Shown here: positions 20,748 through 29,492 of the stretch, in pieces | How the letters are laid out: the number at the start of each line of letters is the position of its first letter | Numbering within the stretch: position 1 is the stretch's first letter | Source: Lysobacter concretionis Ko07 = DSM 16239 | GTDB taxonomy: Bacteria > Pseudomonadota > Gammaproteobacteria > Xanthomonadales > Xanthomonadaceae | Length of the DNA: 64,000 bases | Direction of reading: 5' to 3' | NCBI RefSeq assembly: GCF_000768345.1 | Contig: NZ_AVPS01000011.1 | Location: 1-64,000, forward strand | Translations under genes and position numbers: made by a program | Notes under the pieces: model-generated | The model's database searches: none | What the model saw: the letters and a program-made list of their open reading frames with translations, nothing else | Told to the model about the DNA's origin: nothing

Positions 20748-21209
20748 ATGGCCCTTCATTTCCGTTTCCCCACTGCGCTGTTGCTGACTGCGCTGCTCAT
20801 CGGCCCCTTGCTGGCCAACCCCGTACTGGCCGCCGAACCGGACCTGCCCGACTGGGACCACCTGACCGCCGAACAACAGCAGCAACTGACGGCGCCGATC
20901 CGGGCACGCTGGAACGCACAGCCCGAGGAACGCGCGCGCATGCTCGAACATGCCAGGCGCTGGGACACGCTGACACCGCCGCAACGCAGACATGCCCATC
21001 ACGGGATGGAGCGCTGGCAACACATGTCGCCGGAGCAGCGCGTCGAGGCGCGGGCGTTGTACGGCAAGATGCGCAGCCTCGATCCCGATGGACGCGCCGC
21101 ACTGAAAGAGAAGTGGCGCGCAATGACCCCGGAACAACGCAAGGCCTGGGTCGAGGCAAACCCGGCGCCGCCCCGCAGCCGCGACAGATCCGGTACCGGC
21201 GACAAATAA
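20748..21209 (+). CDS. DUF3106 periplasmic protein with LTxxQ-type repeats
   Basis: A 153-residue exported protein; the signal peptide ends near NPVLAAEP. The mature part is helical and built from repeats of an LTPEQR-like motif: HLTAEQQQQL, TLTPPQRRHA, HMSPEQRVEA and AMTPEQRKAW. This resembles the LTxxQ motif of CpxP/Spy-type envelope proteins, and a His cluster RHAHHGMERWQHM could bind metal. The ATG at 20748 is chosen because GGAG at 20736 is 8 bases away; an ATG at 20742 would be too close. It is the third gene of the sigma/membrane/periplasmic triad and may be the sensor, by analogy with metal-sensing ECF systems such as CnrYXH. Confidence 0.85.
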   Translation: MALHFRFPTALLLTALLIGPLLANPVLAAEPDLPDWDHLTAEQQQQLTAPIRARWNAQPEERARMLEHARRWDTLTPPQRRHAHHGMERWQHMSPEQRVEARALYGKMRSLDPDGRAALKEKWRAMTPEQRKAWVEANPAPPRSRDRSGTGDK

Positions 21210-21261
21210 CGCGAGCGTGGTGGGAGGGCCGCCCGCAGCGGTCAGCCAGCCGGTGCCATCT

Positions 21262-22374
21262 TCAGGAAGATCCGGACGACGACCGCTCCGGCCAGACCGT
21301 CTTCGCCAGCAACTCGTCATCCCAGTCGAACGCGATCGCGCCCTCCTGCAGGAAAAGGCTGACGAAATTGAACACGTTGCGGGCGAACATCTCGCTGGCG
21401 TGGGTGGCGCCGCTGCTGGCCAGGTTGAGCGGGCCGGCAATGGTGACCCCGCCCGTCTCGATGGTGTCCCCGGGCTGGGTCAGTTCGCAGTTGCCGCCGG
21501 TCTCGGCGGCCAGGTCGACGATCACGCTGCCGGGTTTCATTCCCGCCACCATCGCTTCGGTGACGATCTTCGGTGCCGGCCTGCCGGGCACCGCCGCGGT
21601 GGTCACGACCACATCGACCTGCCTCAGATATTCGCCGAGCCGACGCTGCTGCTCCGCACGTTCGTCATCGGTGAGCTGGCGCGCATAGCCGCCCTCCCCC
21701 ACGGCACTGACGCCCAGATCGAGGAACTTGCCGCCCAGTGATTCGATCTGCTCGCGGGTTTCCGGGCGCACGTCGAACCCGTCGACCTGCGCCCCCAGCC
21801 GCTTCGCCGTCGCCACCGCCTGCAGGCCGGCGACACCCGCGCCGATGATCAGCACCCGCGAGGGGCGGATCGTGCCGGCGGCTGTGGTCAGCATCGGGAA
21901 GAACCGCGGCGCAAGCTGGGCGGCGAGCAGCACCGCCTTGTACCCCGCCATGCCGGCCTGTGAGCTGAGCACGTCCATTGCCTGCGCGCGCGTGGTGCGC
22001 GGCAGGCGCTCCAGCGGGAACGCCACCAGTCCGCGCGAGACGATCGCCTCGGCGCGGGCCGGATCGGCCTGCGGCGCGATCTGGCCGACCAGCACGGTGT
22101 GCTCGCGGAGGCCTTCCAGCATCGCCACCGGCGGCGACTGCACGCACAACACCACATCGGCGGATGACAGTGCAGCCGCAGCATCGTCCACCAGCTCCAC
22201 CCCCGCCTGGGCGTAGGCCTCATCGCTAAACCCCGCACTGATGCCGGCGCCGCGCTGCAGCTGCAACCGTGCGCCCAGTGCAATCAGTTTTTTCGCGGTT
22301 TCCGGAGTCAGCGGAACCCGGCGTTCACCGGTTGCGGTTTCCCGCGCCACACCGATAGTGATTGCCGTCGCCAT
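21262..22374 (-). CDS. pntAA: NAD(P) transhydrogenase, alpha subunit part 1 (NAD-binding)
   Basis: The 370-residue soluble domain I, which binds NAD(H). It has the alanine dehydrogenase/PNT N-terminal signature IGVARETATGERRVPLTPE, the nucleotide-binding RVLIIGAGVAGLQAVATAKRLGA and the mobile-loop region upstream of VVTTAAVPGRPAPKIVTE. The ATG at 22374 is preceded by AGGA at good spacing. It is on the same strand as pntAB-pntB but separated from them by the sigma-factor cassette. Its last codons lie only 52 bases from the 3' end of the convergent DUF3106 gene. Confidence 0.96.
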   Translation of the reverse strand: MATAITIGVARETATGERRVPLTPETAKKLIALGARLQLQRGAGISAGFSDEAYAQAGVELVDDAAAALSSADVVLCVQSPPVAMLEGLREHTVLVGQIAPQADPARAEAIVSRGLVAFPLERLPRTTRAQAMDVLSSQAGMAGYKAVLLAAQLAPRFFPMLTTAAGTIRPSRVLIIGAGVAGLQAVATAKRLGAQVDGFDVRPETREQIESLGGKFLDLGVSAVGEGGYARQLTDDERAEQQRRLGEYLRQVDVVVTTAAVPGRPAPKIVTEAMVAGMKPGSVIVDLAAETGGNCELTQPGDTIETGGVTIAGPLNLASSGATHASEMFARNVFNFVSLFLQEGAIAFDWDDELLAKTVWPERSSSGSS

Positions 22375-22491
22375 GGACGCATTTCCTTTGCCGGGGTCGC
22401 CGCATCGTAACGAAGGACACGCACCGATGCGAAGCACGAAGGATCAGGCGACGGGCTGGGCGCTGCTGCGGCCCGCCCACTCAACTCCGGC

Positions 22492-24876
22492 TCAGCGTCT
22501 GGCAGCGGCCAGATCGAGCTGTTGCCGCACGTGCCGCATCGCCTGCTCGAAGGCGGTGGGCTCGGCGCCCATCTGCAGACGGCCGCTCGCGGCCAGCGCC
22601 GCCAACTCCTCCACCGACGCCACCAGCACCCGCAGACCGCGCCGATTGACCAGCAGGCGACGTGCGGTCAGCGGACTGATCCAGGCGATCTTCACCGCCA
22701 TGGATTCGCCGCGGACATCGGTCACCTGCAACCACGCACCTGCCGGAAGCGAGCCCAGATGTTCCAGGTCGGCGGGATCCAGGCGCAATGAATCCACCGT
22801 TGCGTCGAGCCAGAGTCCGCGTTCCTCGGCATCCTCTTCCGCCTGGCGTGGCGGCGGCGGGTGCAGGTCTCGCGGGGTATTCGGGTAGACCAGCCCTTTC
22901 ACCAGGATGGCCAAGCCATGCTCGGCCGCACTCTGGTCGAGGCCGGAGCTGGCCAGGCAGGCACCGATCATCGGCTCCAGCGCCAAGAGGTGGTTGGCCA
23001 GGTCATTCCCGCGGCCGGCCGCCGCGATGCGGTCGGCCTCGACCAGACCGTCACCCAGCGAAATGGCCTGGGCAAAACGCTCGCTGTCGCTGCCATCACG
23101 CAGCCAGGTCTGGACCAGATGATGACGCCACGACGTGCTCAGGAACTCGGCGATGGCCGGGCTCAGCGGCGGTGCGGCCAGGCGGCGTGCGAGCACCGCG
23201 TCGGCCTGCTCGCGCGCGTAATTGAGTCGCTCGCGGCCGTTGGTCGCCTTCGCGGCGCGCTCGGCCTGCAGTTCGATCCGCCGACGCTGCTGGTGCAGCA
23301 ACGCATCAAGTTCACGATGGGCGGTCTCGAAAATGGTCAGGTCTTCGTTGTACTCGGCCACCACGCGCTGCGAAATAGATGCGGCACGATCGAGCAACTC
23401 CCGCTCCTGCGGCGTCTCGCCGCGGTTGCCGGCAACGGCCTCGGTGATCGAATCAAACAGGCGCCGCGCCGGATGGGCGGGCTGCACGAACAGCTGCTGA
23501 TCGGTCAGCGCCACCTTGACGAAAGGCAGCACCAGCCGGGCGTACAGCCGGCGCGCGCGCTCCTGCAACTGCTGGCTGCTGAACAGCGAATCGAACAGCA
23601 ATCCCACCAGGTCGATCGCATCCTCATCCTCGACGCTGAGACGGGTGCGCTCCGGATCCAGTCCCAACCGGCGCGAACCGTCATTGAGCTGCTCACGGAT
23701 CACACCGGCGAGCGTGCCGGAACCGGCCAGCGCGCGCGCGAACACGTCCGCCGGTTCGGATTGCAGCAGCGAGGCGACACTGACCAGCTCTTCCAGCCGC
23801 AGTTCACGGCGCTGCCCGGAGGCCGCCTTGGTCGAACGTGCCCCGGCCGCGGCCTCATTGCCCAAACCGCCTTCCCGCCAGGCGTGCAGCAGGCTGCGCA
23901 GCTCACCCAACTCGGCCGACGTCGGCATGTCGGCACCAAGTCCCGCACCTGGATGCGCATTGCCGTGGCCAAGCCCACCTGGGGCGTGCCCGCCTTGCCT
24001 GTGGCCACCCGGGACATTCCCGCCTTGGCCATAGCCGCCCTGGCCGGCTCCGCCCGAGCCATACCCACCGGCACCGTGCCTGTAACCAGCCCCGGTCCCC
24101 GGCACACCGTGATCCGCACCGGCGAAGCCTTGCCCATCAGCAACGCCAGGCACGGCATCGCCGAAACCTGCCGGTGCCGGCGGACGCGGCGGATGTGGCG
24201 GGGCCTGCGCGGCGGACCGGGCGTTCGCGGGCACGCCATAACCGGCGTTCAACAACAGGGCGTTGGCCTTCTCATAAAGTTCGGCAAGGACGCGGCCCAG
24301 CGCCTTTTCGTAATGCTCGAACAGCAAACGGCGCAGGATCTCCGGGATCTGCTCGTCCCGGAAAGTCTCGACAAACGCGGTCGCCAGCCGGCTGGCGCCC
24401 AGCGGATTGAGCGCGGGCTCCGCGCCCAGCGCCGCAGCCAGCATCGCCAGGCGCGCATCCATCACTTCCAGCGGGACGTTGTAACGCTGCTCCAGCGTCG
24501 TGGCGAGCGACTGGCCGGCCAGGTGGAAGTCGATCTGGCTCTCGTCGATCAACCCCAACGGCAGGTCGCCGCTGTGACGGATGCGCAACGAGCGGAAATC
24601 ATCGAAGCCCTGTGCGATCTGCTGCCGGTAACGCATCACATGGGCGGCATGATGCTGTCGCAGCACCCACAACGCGGCCTGGCTCTGGTAAAGCACCTGC
24701 GGCGAACGCGCCTCTTCACCGCTGAGCACCGTGGTGCTCAGTGCCGCCTCGATCGGCCCGTAGAATTCACCCGGCAAGCCGCCCAGTTGCTCGAGCACGA
24801 GCCGCTTGATCTCCTCAAGCAAGCGCGTGGGATCGGTTGGCCTGGCGAGAACGCCTCGGTGGGATGGGATAGGCAC
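22492..24876 (-). CDS. DUF1631 family protein with Gly-rich linker
   Basis: A 794-residue cytosolic protein. Residues 1-220 and 345-794 match the DUF1631 family, known in beta- and gammaproteobacteria and sometimes misannotated as thymidine phosphorylase. Between them is a low-complexity linker of about 90 residues rich in Gly, His and Tyr (GYGSGGAGQGGYGQGG, PGGHRQGGHAPGG). The C-terminus (GAWLQVTDVRGESMAVKIAW) looks like a PilZ-type beta barrel, suggesting nucleotide signalling, but the RxxxR half of the c-di-GMP motif was not identified. The start is GTG at 24876. It precedes pntAA by 117 bases on the same strand. Confidence 0.85.
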   Translation of the reverse strand: MPIPSHRGVLARPTDPTRLLEEIKRLVLEQLGGLPGEFYGPIEAALSTTVLSGEEARSPQVLYQSQAALWVLRQHHAAHVMRYRQQIAQGFDDFRSLRIRHSGDLPLGLIDESQIDFHLAGQSLATTLEQRYNVPLEVMDARLAMLAAALGAEPALNPLGASRLATAFVETFRDEQIPEILRRLLFEHYEKALGRVLAELYEKANALLLNAGYGVPANARSAAQAPPHPPRPPAPAGFGDAVPGVADGQGFAGADHGVPGTGAGYRHGAGGYGSGGAGQGGYGQGGNVPGGHRQGGHAPGGLGHGNAHPGAGLGADMPTSAELGELRSLLHAWREGGLGNEAAAGARSTKAASGQRRELRLEELVSVASLLQSEPADVFARALAGSGTLAGVIREQLNDGSRRLGLDPERTRLSVEDEDAIDLVGLLFDSLFSSQQLQERARRLYARLVLPFVKVALTDQQLFVQPAHPARRLFDSITEAVAGNRGETPQERELLDRAASISQRVVAEYNEDLTIFETAHRELDALLHQQRRRIELQAERAAKATNGRERLNYAREQADAVLARRLAAPPLSPAIAEFLSTSWRHHLVQTWLRDGSDSERFAQAISLGDGLVEADRIAAAGRGNDLANHLLALEPMIGACLASSGLDQSAAEHGLAILVKGLVYPNTPRDLHPPPPRQAEEDAEERGLWLDATVDSLRLDPADLEHLGSLPAGAWLQVTDVRGESMAVKIAWISPLTARRLLVNRRGLRVLVASVEELAALAASGRLQMGAEPTAFEQAMRHVRQQLDLAAARR

Positions 24877-24981
24877 GTGGGCTCCAGATCCGGAGTGACG
24901 TTAATACGCCGCCGGGAACGTACTGGGCAGCATAGTGGCAAGATGGGTCAGCTTATTAACAATTTTCGCGAACTGTGATCC

Positions 24982-25602
24982 ATGCACTCCAACGACTCCA
25001 CCCCGGCCAGTGACGCCGTCACGATTCCCTCACCAATGGATGCCTTGGCCGCGCTGGACGCGCGCCGGTCCGTCCCGTTCATGCTGTTGCAGGAACCCGG
25101 CCCGGATCGGGCCACGCTGTTGCGCATCCTCGCCAGCGCGGTGCGGGTGCCCGACCACGGCCGGCGGGTGCCCTTCCGGTTTTTGAGCATTCGTGGCGAG
25201 GCCCGGCGCGTGTTCGGCGAACGCCTCGCCGCGCGCCATCGCGAGGCCGACCCCGCTGCCAGCGAGAGCGCGATCGCCAAGGATCTCGATCGCTACCTGC
25301 ACGCACCTGTCATCGTGGTGCTGGTCGCCCGGCTCGGCCCCGACGACAAGATTCCCGCACAGGAACGCCTGCTGAGCGCGGGCTGTGCCGGCTTCGCCTT
25401 GCTGCAGGCGGCCCAGGCCACGGGTTTCCGCGGTTGCTGGCTGACCGGCTGGGCCGCCTACGACCGCGGCGTGGCCGCGCTGCTCGGACTGGACGGGGAC
25501 GAACACGTCATCGGCTTCATCCACCTGGGCACGCCAAAACGTGACGTGGCCGAGCGCGAGCGTCCCGACCCGGCCACCCTGCTGGCCGAGTGGACACCTT
25601 GA
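24982..25602 (+). CDS. Nitroreductase family protein (YdjA-like)
   Basis: A 206-residue FMN-dependent oxidoreductase. The N-terminal RRSVPFMLLQEPGPDRATLLR and AVRVPDHGRRVPFRFL correspond to the FMN-binding and substrate region of YdjA-type minimal nitroreductases; later LLQAAQATGFRGCWLTGW and GFIHLGTPK are typical of the C-terminal half. The physiological electron acceptor is unknown. It is divergent from the DUF1631 gene and overlaps the exonuclease gene by 13 bases. Confidence 0.88.
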   Translation: MHSNDSTPASDAVTIPSPMDALAALDARRSVPFMLLQEPGPDRATLLRILASAVRVPDHGRRVPFRFLSIRGEARRVFGERLAARHREADPAASESAIAKDLDRYLHAPVIVVLVARLGPDDKIPAQERLLSAGCAGFALLQAAQATGFRGCWLTGWAAYDRGVAALLGLDGDEHVIGFIHLGTPKRDVAERERPDPATLLAEWTP

Positions 25603-26525
25603 GCAACACGGCCGGCGCGCCGGCGCGCACGCTGTATCTGGTCGATGCCAGCCTGTACATCTTCCGCGCCTGGCATTCGATGCCCGACGAATTCCGCGGT
25701 GCCGACGGCTGGCCCACCAACGCGGTGCACGGCTTCGCCCGTTTCCTGCTGGAACTGCTTGACCGCGCGCGGCCGCAGCACATCGCCATCGCGTTCGACG
25801 AGGCGCTGGACTCCTGCTTCCGCAACACCCTGTACCCGGCCTACAAGGCCAATCGCGACCCGGCGCCGGAAGAACTCAAACGCCAGTTCGGCCATTGCCG
25901 CGCGCTGTGTGCCGCGCTGGGACTGAGCGTGCTGGGTCACCGCGAGTACGAGGCCGACGACCTGATCGGCAGCGCCTGCATCGGGGCACGCACACAGGGC
26001 TTCCGGTCGGTGATCGTGTCGGCCGACAAGGACCTGTCCCAGCTGCTGGGCGATCACGACGAGCAGTGGGATTTCGCCCGCGGCCAGCGCTGGGGCGCGG
26101 ACGGCGTGCCCGCCCGGCACGGGGTGCAGGCACGGCAGATAGCCGACTACCTCGCCCTCACCGGCGATGCGGTCGACAACATTCCCGGTGTACCCGGCAT
26201 CGGCTCCAAGACCGCGGCCGCGTTGCTGGCCCACTTCGACACCCTGGACGCCCTGCTGGAGCGCATCGACGAGGTGCCGTACCTGCGCCTGCGCGGCGCG
26301 GCGAGCTGTGCGACCCGACTGCGGGCCAATCGCGAACTCGCCCTGCTGTGCCGACAACTCTCGACGATCGCCTGTGACGTGCCGCTGGCTGGCAGCGACA
26401 CCCACTTCGCCCGCGGGGATGCCGACGGCGCCGGCCTGGCGGCCTTGTGCGAGGACCTGCGCTTCGGCCCGATGACCCGGCGACGGCTGCACGATGCCGC
26501 CGGACTGGCGTTTTTGCCGGCGTAG
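25590..26525 (+). CDS. 5'-3' exonuclease/flap endonuclease (ExoIX-like)
   Basis: A 311-residue FEN-type nuclease resembling the N-terminal domain of DNA polymerase I as a free protein. Metal-binding acidic residues lie in YLVDASLYIFRAWH, FDEALDSCFRNTLYPAYKANR, EADDLIGS and SADKDLSQLLG, and the helix-hairpin-helix DNA-binding element is DAVDNIPGVPGIGSKTAAALL. It probably processes flaps and RNA primers. The GTG start at 25590 lies inside the preceding nitroreductase gene; a TTG at 25599 is a possible alternative. Confidence 0.9.
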   Translation: MDTLSNTAGAPARTLYLVDASLYIFRAWHSMPDEFRGADGWPTNAVHGFARFLLELLDRARPQHIAIAFDEALDSCFRNTLYPAYKANRDPAPEELKRQFGHCRALCAALGLSVLGHREYEADDLIGSACIGARTQGFRSVIVSADKDLSQLLGDHDEQWDFARGQRWGADGVPARHGVQARQIADYLALTGDAVDNIPGVPGIGSKTAAALLAHFDTLDALLERIDEVPYLRLRGAASCATRLRANRELALLCRQLSTIACDVPLAGSDTHFARGDADGAGLAALCEDLRFGPMTRRRLHDAAGLAFLPA

Positions 26526-26636
26526 CATCGGCATCAGATATCGCTGGCAACGTCGCCGCCTCGCATGGTGCCCCGGCGCGAGCGGCGGTCATGATTCGAC
26601 AATCCACGGCCCATGCATCGAGGTCGGTACCAGCCC

Positions 26637-27191
26637 ATGAACGATTACGACGAAACGCCCGAAATCCTCTATGACGGCCAGTGGCTGCGCATGATCCGCC
26701 GCGGCCGCTGGGAATACGCCGAGCGCACCCACGGCAAGGGCATGGCGGTGATCATCATCGCGGTCACGCCCGACGACTGTGTGCTGTTCGTCGAGCAGTA
26801 CCGGGTGCCGCTGGGCGCGCGCACCATCGAGATGCCCGCCGGCCTGGTGGGCGATGACCACGCCGATGACACCCTGGCCAGCGCCGCGCACCGGGAACTG
26901 GTCGAGGAAACCGGCTGGGAGCCCGGTCGCGTCGACGTGCTGCTGACCGGACCGACTTCCTCGGGCATGAGCAGCGAGCGCATCGCGTTCGTGCGTGCGC
27001 TGGAGCTGACCCAGGTCGGCGAAGGCGGCGGCACCGACAGCGAGGACATCACCGTGCACAAGGTGCCGCGCGAGCAGGCACCGGCATGGCTGATGGAGAA
27101 ACAGCGCGAAGGTTTCGAACTGGACCTGAAACTGTGGGCGGGGCTGTGGATGATCGACCGGAATCCGGACGGGTCACCGGCCAGGCCCTAG
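26637..27191 (+). CDS. Nudix hydrolase, ADP-ribose pyrophosphatase-like
   Basis: A 184-residue Nudix enzyme, closest to ADP-ribose/nucleoside-diphosphate sugar hydrolases by the motif VEQYRVPLGARTIEMPAGL just before the Nudix box. The box spans residues 72-94 and ends REL-VEE-TGW; its first conserved Glu is replaced by Asp (D78), which leaves an acidic residue. The ATG at 26637 was preferred to one at 26613 because homologous sequence begins soon after it. It converges on pip with a strong hairpin between. Confidence 0.9.
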   Translation: MNDYDETPEILYDGQWLRMIRRGRWEYAERTHGKGMAVIIIAVTPDDCVLFVEQYRVPLGARTIEMPAGLVGDDHADDTLASAAHRELVEETGWEPGRVDVLLTGPTSSGMSSERIAFVRALELTQVGEGGGTDSEDITVHKVPREQAPAWLMEKQREGFELDLKLWAGLWMIDRNPDGSPARP

Positions 27192-27202
27192 GCACCAGGT
27201 GC

Positions 27203-27227
27203 GGCCCCGCCGGGATGCGGCGGGGTC
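27203..27227. terminator. Bidirectional terminator-like hairpin between the Nudix gene and pip
   Basis: The stem CCCCGCCG/CGGCGGGG (27205-27212 and 27218-27225) with loop GGATG extends by two further pairs to 27203 and 27227. It lies 12 bases after the Nudix gene stop and 29 bases beyond the convergent pip stop. It lacks a T-run, as is common for high-GC genomes. Confidence 0.6.
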
Positions 27228-27255
27228 GCGGAGAGGCCAGCTGTCCGACGGGGCC

Positions 27256-28200
27256 TTATCCGGCGAAGCCGTCGGTCGCCCGGACCAGGGCGTCGATGTT
27301 CTCGGGCTCGAAGGCGGAATGTCCGGAACCCGGGGTGATGGTCAGCTCGGCCTTCGGCCAGGCCTTGTGCAGGTCCCAGGCGTTCTGCACCGGGCACACG
27401 ACGTCGTAGCGACCGTGCACGATCACGCCGGGGATGTCGGCGATCGCGCCCACGTCGCGCAGCAGCTGGTCATCGACCTCGAAGAAACCGCCGTTGACGA
27501 AGTAGTGGTTCTCGATCCGCGCGAACGCCAGGGCGAACTGCGGGTCCTCGTGGCTGGTGGTGAAATCCTCGTCGACGTGCAGGAAGCTGGTCGCGCCTTC
27601 CCACACGCTCCACGCCTTGGCCGCGGCCAGCCGGGTCGCTTCGTCGGTGCTGGTCAGGCGACGGTGGAACGCGCTGATCAGGTCGTGCCGCTCGGTGACC
27701 GGGATCGCCGCGAGGTAGTGCTCCCAGGGTTCCGGGAACAGGCGGCTGGCGCCTTCCTGGTAGAACCACTCCAGCTCCCAGCGGCGCAGCATGAAGATGC
27801 CCCGCAGGACCAACTCGGTGACGCGCTTGGGATGCTTCTCCGCATACGCCAGGGCCAGGGTCGAGCCCCAGCTGCCGCCGAACACCTGCCAGCGCTCGAT
27901 GCCGAGCCTGACCCGCAGCTTCTCGATGTCCTCCACCAGATGCCAGGTGGTGTTGTCCACCAGGTCGGCGTGGGGCGTGGAGCGGCCGCTGCCGCGCTGG
28001 TCGAACAGGATGATCCGGTACTTGGCCGGGTCGTGGAACCGGCGCATCTTGTCGTTGCAACCGCCCCCGGGGCCGCCGTGCAGCAGCACCACCGGCTTGC
28101 CGTCGGGGTTGCCGCACTGCTCGTAATACAGCGTGTGGCGGTCATCGACCTGGATGGTGCCGGTGTCGTAGGGCTGGATCTCGGGGTACAGGGTGCGCAT
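27256..28200 (-). CDS. pip: Proline iminopeptidase
   Basis: An alpha/beta-hydrolase that removes N-terminal proline from peptides. The 314-residue protein is closely related to the well-studied Xanthomonas enzyme. The oxyanion region is LLHGGPGGGCN, the nucleophile is Ser110 in GGSWGS, and the acid and base lie near HGRYDVVCP (Asp about 266) and GSGHSAFEP (His about 294). It follows prmC by 30 bases on the same strand and probably shares its transcript. Confidence 0.97.
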   Translation of the reverse strand: MRTLYPEIQPYDTGTIQVDDRHTLYYEQCGNPDGKPVVLLHGGPGGGCNDKMRRFHDPAKYRIILFDQRGSGRSTPHADLVDNTTWHLVEDIEKLRVRLGIERWQVFGGSWGSTLALAYAEKHPKRVTELVLRGIFMLRRWELEWFYQEGASRLFPEPWEHYLAAIPVTERHDLISAFHRRLTSTDEATRLAAAKAWSVWEGATSFLHVDEDFTTSHEDPQFALAFARIENHYFVNGGFFEVDDQLLRDVGAIADIPGVIVHGRYDVVCPVQNAWDLHKAWPKAELTITPGSGHSAFEPENIDALVRATDGFAG

Positions 28201-28230
28201 GGGGGCTCCACGGGAACGGGGCCATCGAGT

Positions 28231-29091
28231 CTAACCAGCGCCGTGCGCGCCCGCAGCATCCGGCGCCGCCCCGCCAAGCCGGCCGAAGCTGACGCGATCG
28301 CGGTCTTCCAGGTCACGCGCTGTGTCGACATCGACCAGACCGGCGCCAGTGAGCAGTTCGCGCACGGCTTCACCCTGGTCCCAGCCGTGCTCCAGCAGCA
28401 GCCATCCACCCGGCACCAGGTGCGCCGGCGCATCGCGCACGATCACGCGGATCGCATCCAGCCCGTCGATGCCCGATGCCAGCGCGCCAGGCGGCTCGAA
28501 GCGCAGGTCGCCCCGGTCCAAGTGCGCATCGGAGGCAGCAATGTATGGCGGATTGCTGGCAATGAGGTCGAACGCCTCGCCCCTCAGCGGAACAAGCCAG
28601 TCGCCCTGGAGGAAGCCGATGTTCTCCAGCCCCAGCGCGCGCGCGTTGCCGTCGGCCACCGCCAGCGCGGCGGCACTGGCATCGGTGGCGATGACCCGCG
28701 CATCGGGACGTTCGTGCGCCAATGCCAGCGCAATCGCACCGCTGCCGGTGCCCAGGTCGGCGATGTTCAACGCGCGGCCGGGCGGCAAACGCTCCAGTGC
28801 CAGTTCGACCAGCAATTCGGTTTCCGGCCGGGGGATCAGGGTCGCCGGGGTGACCTTCAGATCGAAGCACCAGAATCCACGCCGCCCCACCAGATACGCC
28901 ACCGGCTCCCCGGCAATCCGGCGTGCGAGCAACTCGGCGAAACGCGCCTCCGCGGCGGCGTCGAGCTCGTCGTCGCCGTGCGCATACAGCCACCCACGCG
29001 ACTGCCCCAGCACGTGGGCGAGCAACCATTCCGCGTCGCCCGGCCCGGTTTGTGAGCGCGCCGCGCGCAAACTGTCATCTATCCGGGCCAT
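28231..29091 (-). CDS. prmC: Release factor glutamine methyltransferase
   Basis: Methylates the Gln of the GGQ motif in release factors 1 and 2. The 286-residue protein has the N-terminal helical domain ([20 protein letters not shown]), the linker [21 protein letters not shown], the SAM-binding [16 protein letters not shown] and the catalytic NPPY in ASNPPYIA. It is separated from prfA by 18 kb, unlike the E. coli hemA-prfA-prmC operon. The ATG at 29091 is divergent from ahpC. A Gly/Ala-rich tail ends the protein. Confidence 0.96.
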   Translation of the reverse strand: MARIDDSLRAARSQTGPGDAEWLLAHVLGQSRGWLYAHGDDELDAAAEARFAELLARRIAGEPVAYLVGRRGFWCFDLKVTPATLIPRPETELLVELALERLPPGRALNIADLGTGSGAIALALAHERPDARVIATDASAAALAVADGNARALGLENIGFLQGDWLVPLRGEAFDLIASNPPYIAASDAHLDRGDLRFEPPGALASGIDGLDAIRVIVRDAPAHLVPGGWLLLEHGWDQGEAVRELLTGAGLVDVDTARDLEDRDRVSFGRLGGAAPDAAGAHGAG

Positions 29092-29383
29092 GCGGTTTTG
29101 ATTCCCCAGCGGATTTCCGGTGACCGCCTCGCATCCATTGTCGGCGCACGGACGGCTTTCAACGCGGCGAATCGTACGCGATGCCAACGGGCGCACGCGT
29201 CCGAACCGCCGCCTGCCCCGAACGGGCTTGATAAGTGCGGCCATCGCCACGATGTGGACGACACCGCATCCGCGTGTCTGCGGTACTTCGTGCCGACGTC
29301 AGATGCGACCCTGCTGCACGTCCCCAGGCCTGATATGGCCCAGCGGCATTGCGATCCGCCCGGCCAACCAACACTGCAGCTCG
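29092..29383. other. Divergent prmC-ahpC intergenic region, upstream part
   Basis: About 290 bases between the prmC start and the OxyR box. Small open frames exist on both strands but none has a ribosome site or recognisable product, and no repeat or RNA fold was noticed. It presumably holds the prmC promoter, which could not be located. Confidence 0.4.
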
Positions 29384-29420
29384 ATAGTTGAAGCCTATTG
29401 AATACATAAAATCAATCGAT
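29384..29420 (+). promoter_or_regulatory. OxyR-binding site upstream of ahpC
   Basis: The first half-site is a perfect ATAG-N7-CTAT (29384-29398). After a 7-base spacer comes a degenerate second half, ATAA-N7-CGAT (29406-29420). This matches the known OxyR tetramer site of four spaced ATAG/CTAT elements. It ends one base before the -35 box of the ahpC promoter, the position expected for activation by contact with RNA polymerase. oxyR itself is encoded 2.7 kb downstream. Confidence 0.8.
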
Positions 29421-29449
29421 TTGAATGATTCCATAGACCGCACTAGGAT
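29421..29449 (+). promoter_or_regulatory. ahpC promoter
   Basis: TTGAAT (29421-29426), a 17-base spacer and TAGGAT (29444-29449) form a good sigma-70-type promoter. Transcription would start near 29456, leaving a leader of about 37 bases with GAGGA (29481-29485) as the ribosome site. The surrounding bases are AT-rich, unlike the rest of the window. The OxyR box directly abuts the -35. Confidence 0.75.
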
Positions 29450-29492
29450 GGCTGCACTCTTCCTCCCATCCACTCCAACCGAGGATTCATCG

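Noticed and set aside
19171-22374. A frameshifted or broken pntA gene
   Set aside because: The two alpha parts are complete proteins as in the normal three-subunit transhydrogenase; only their spacing is unusual.
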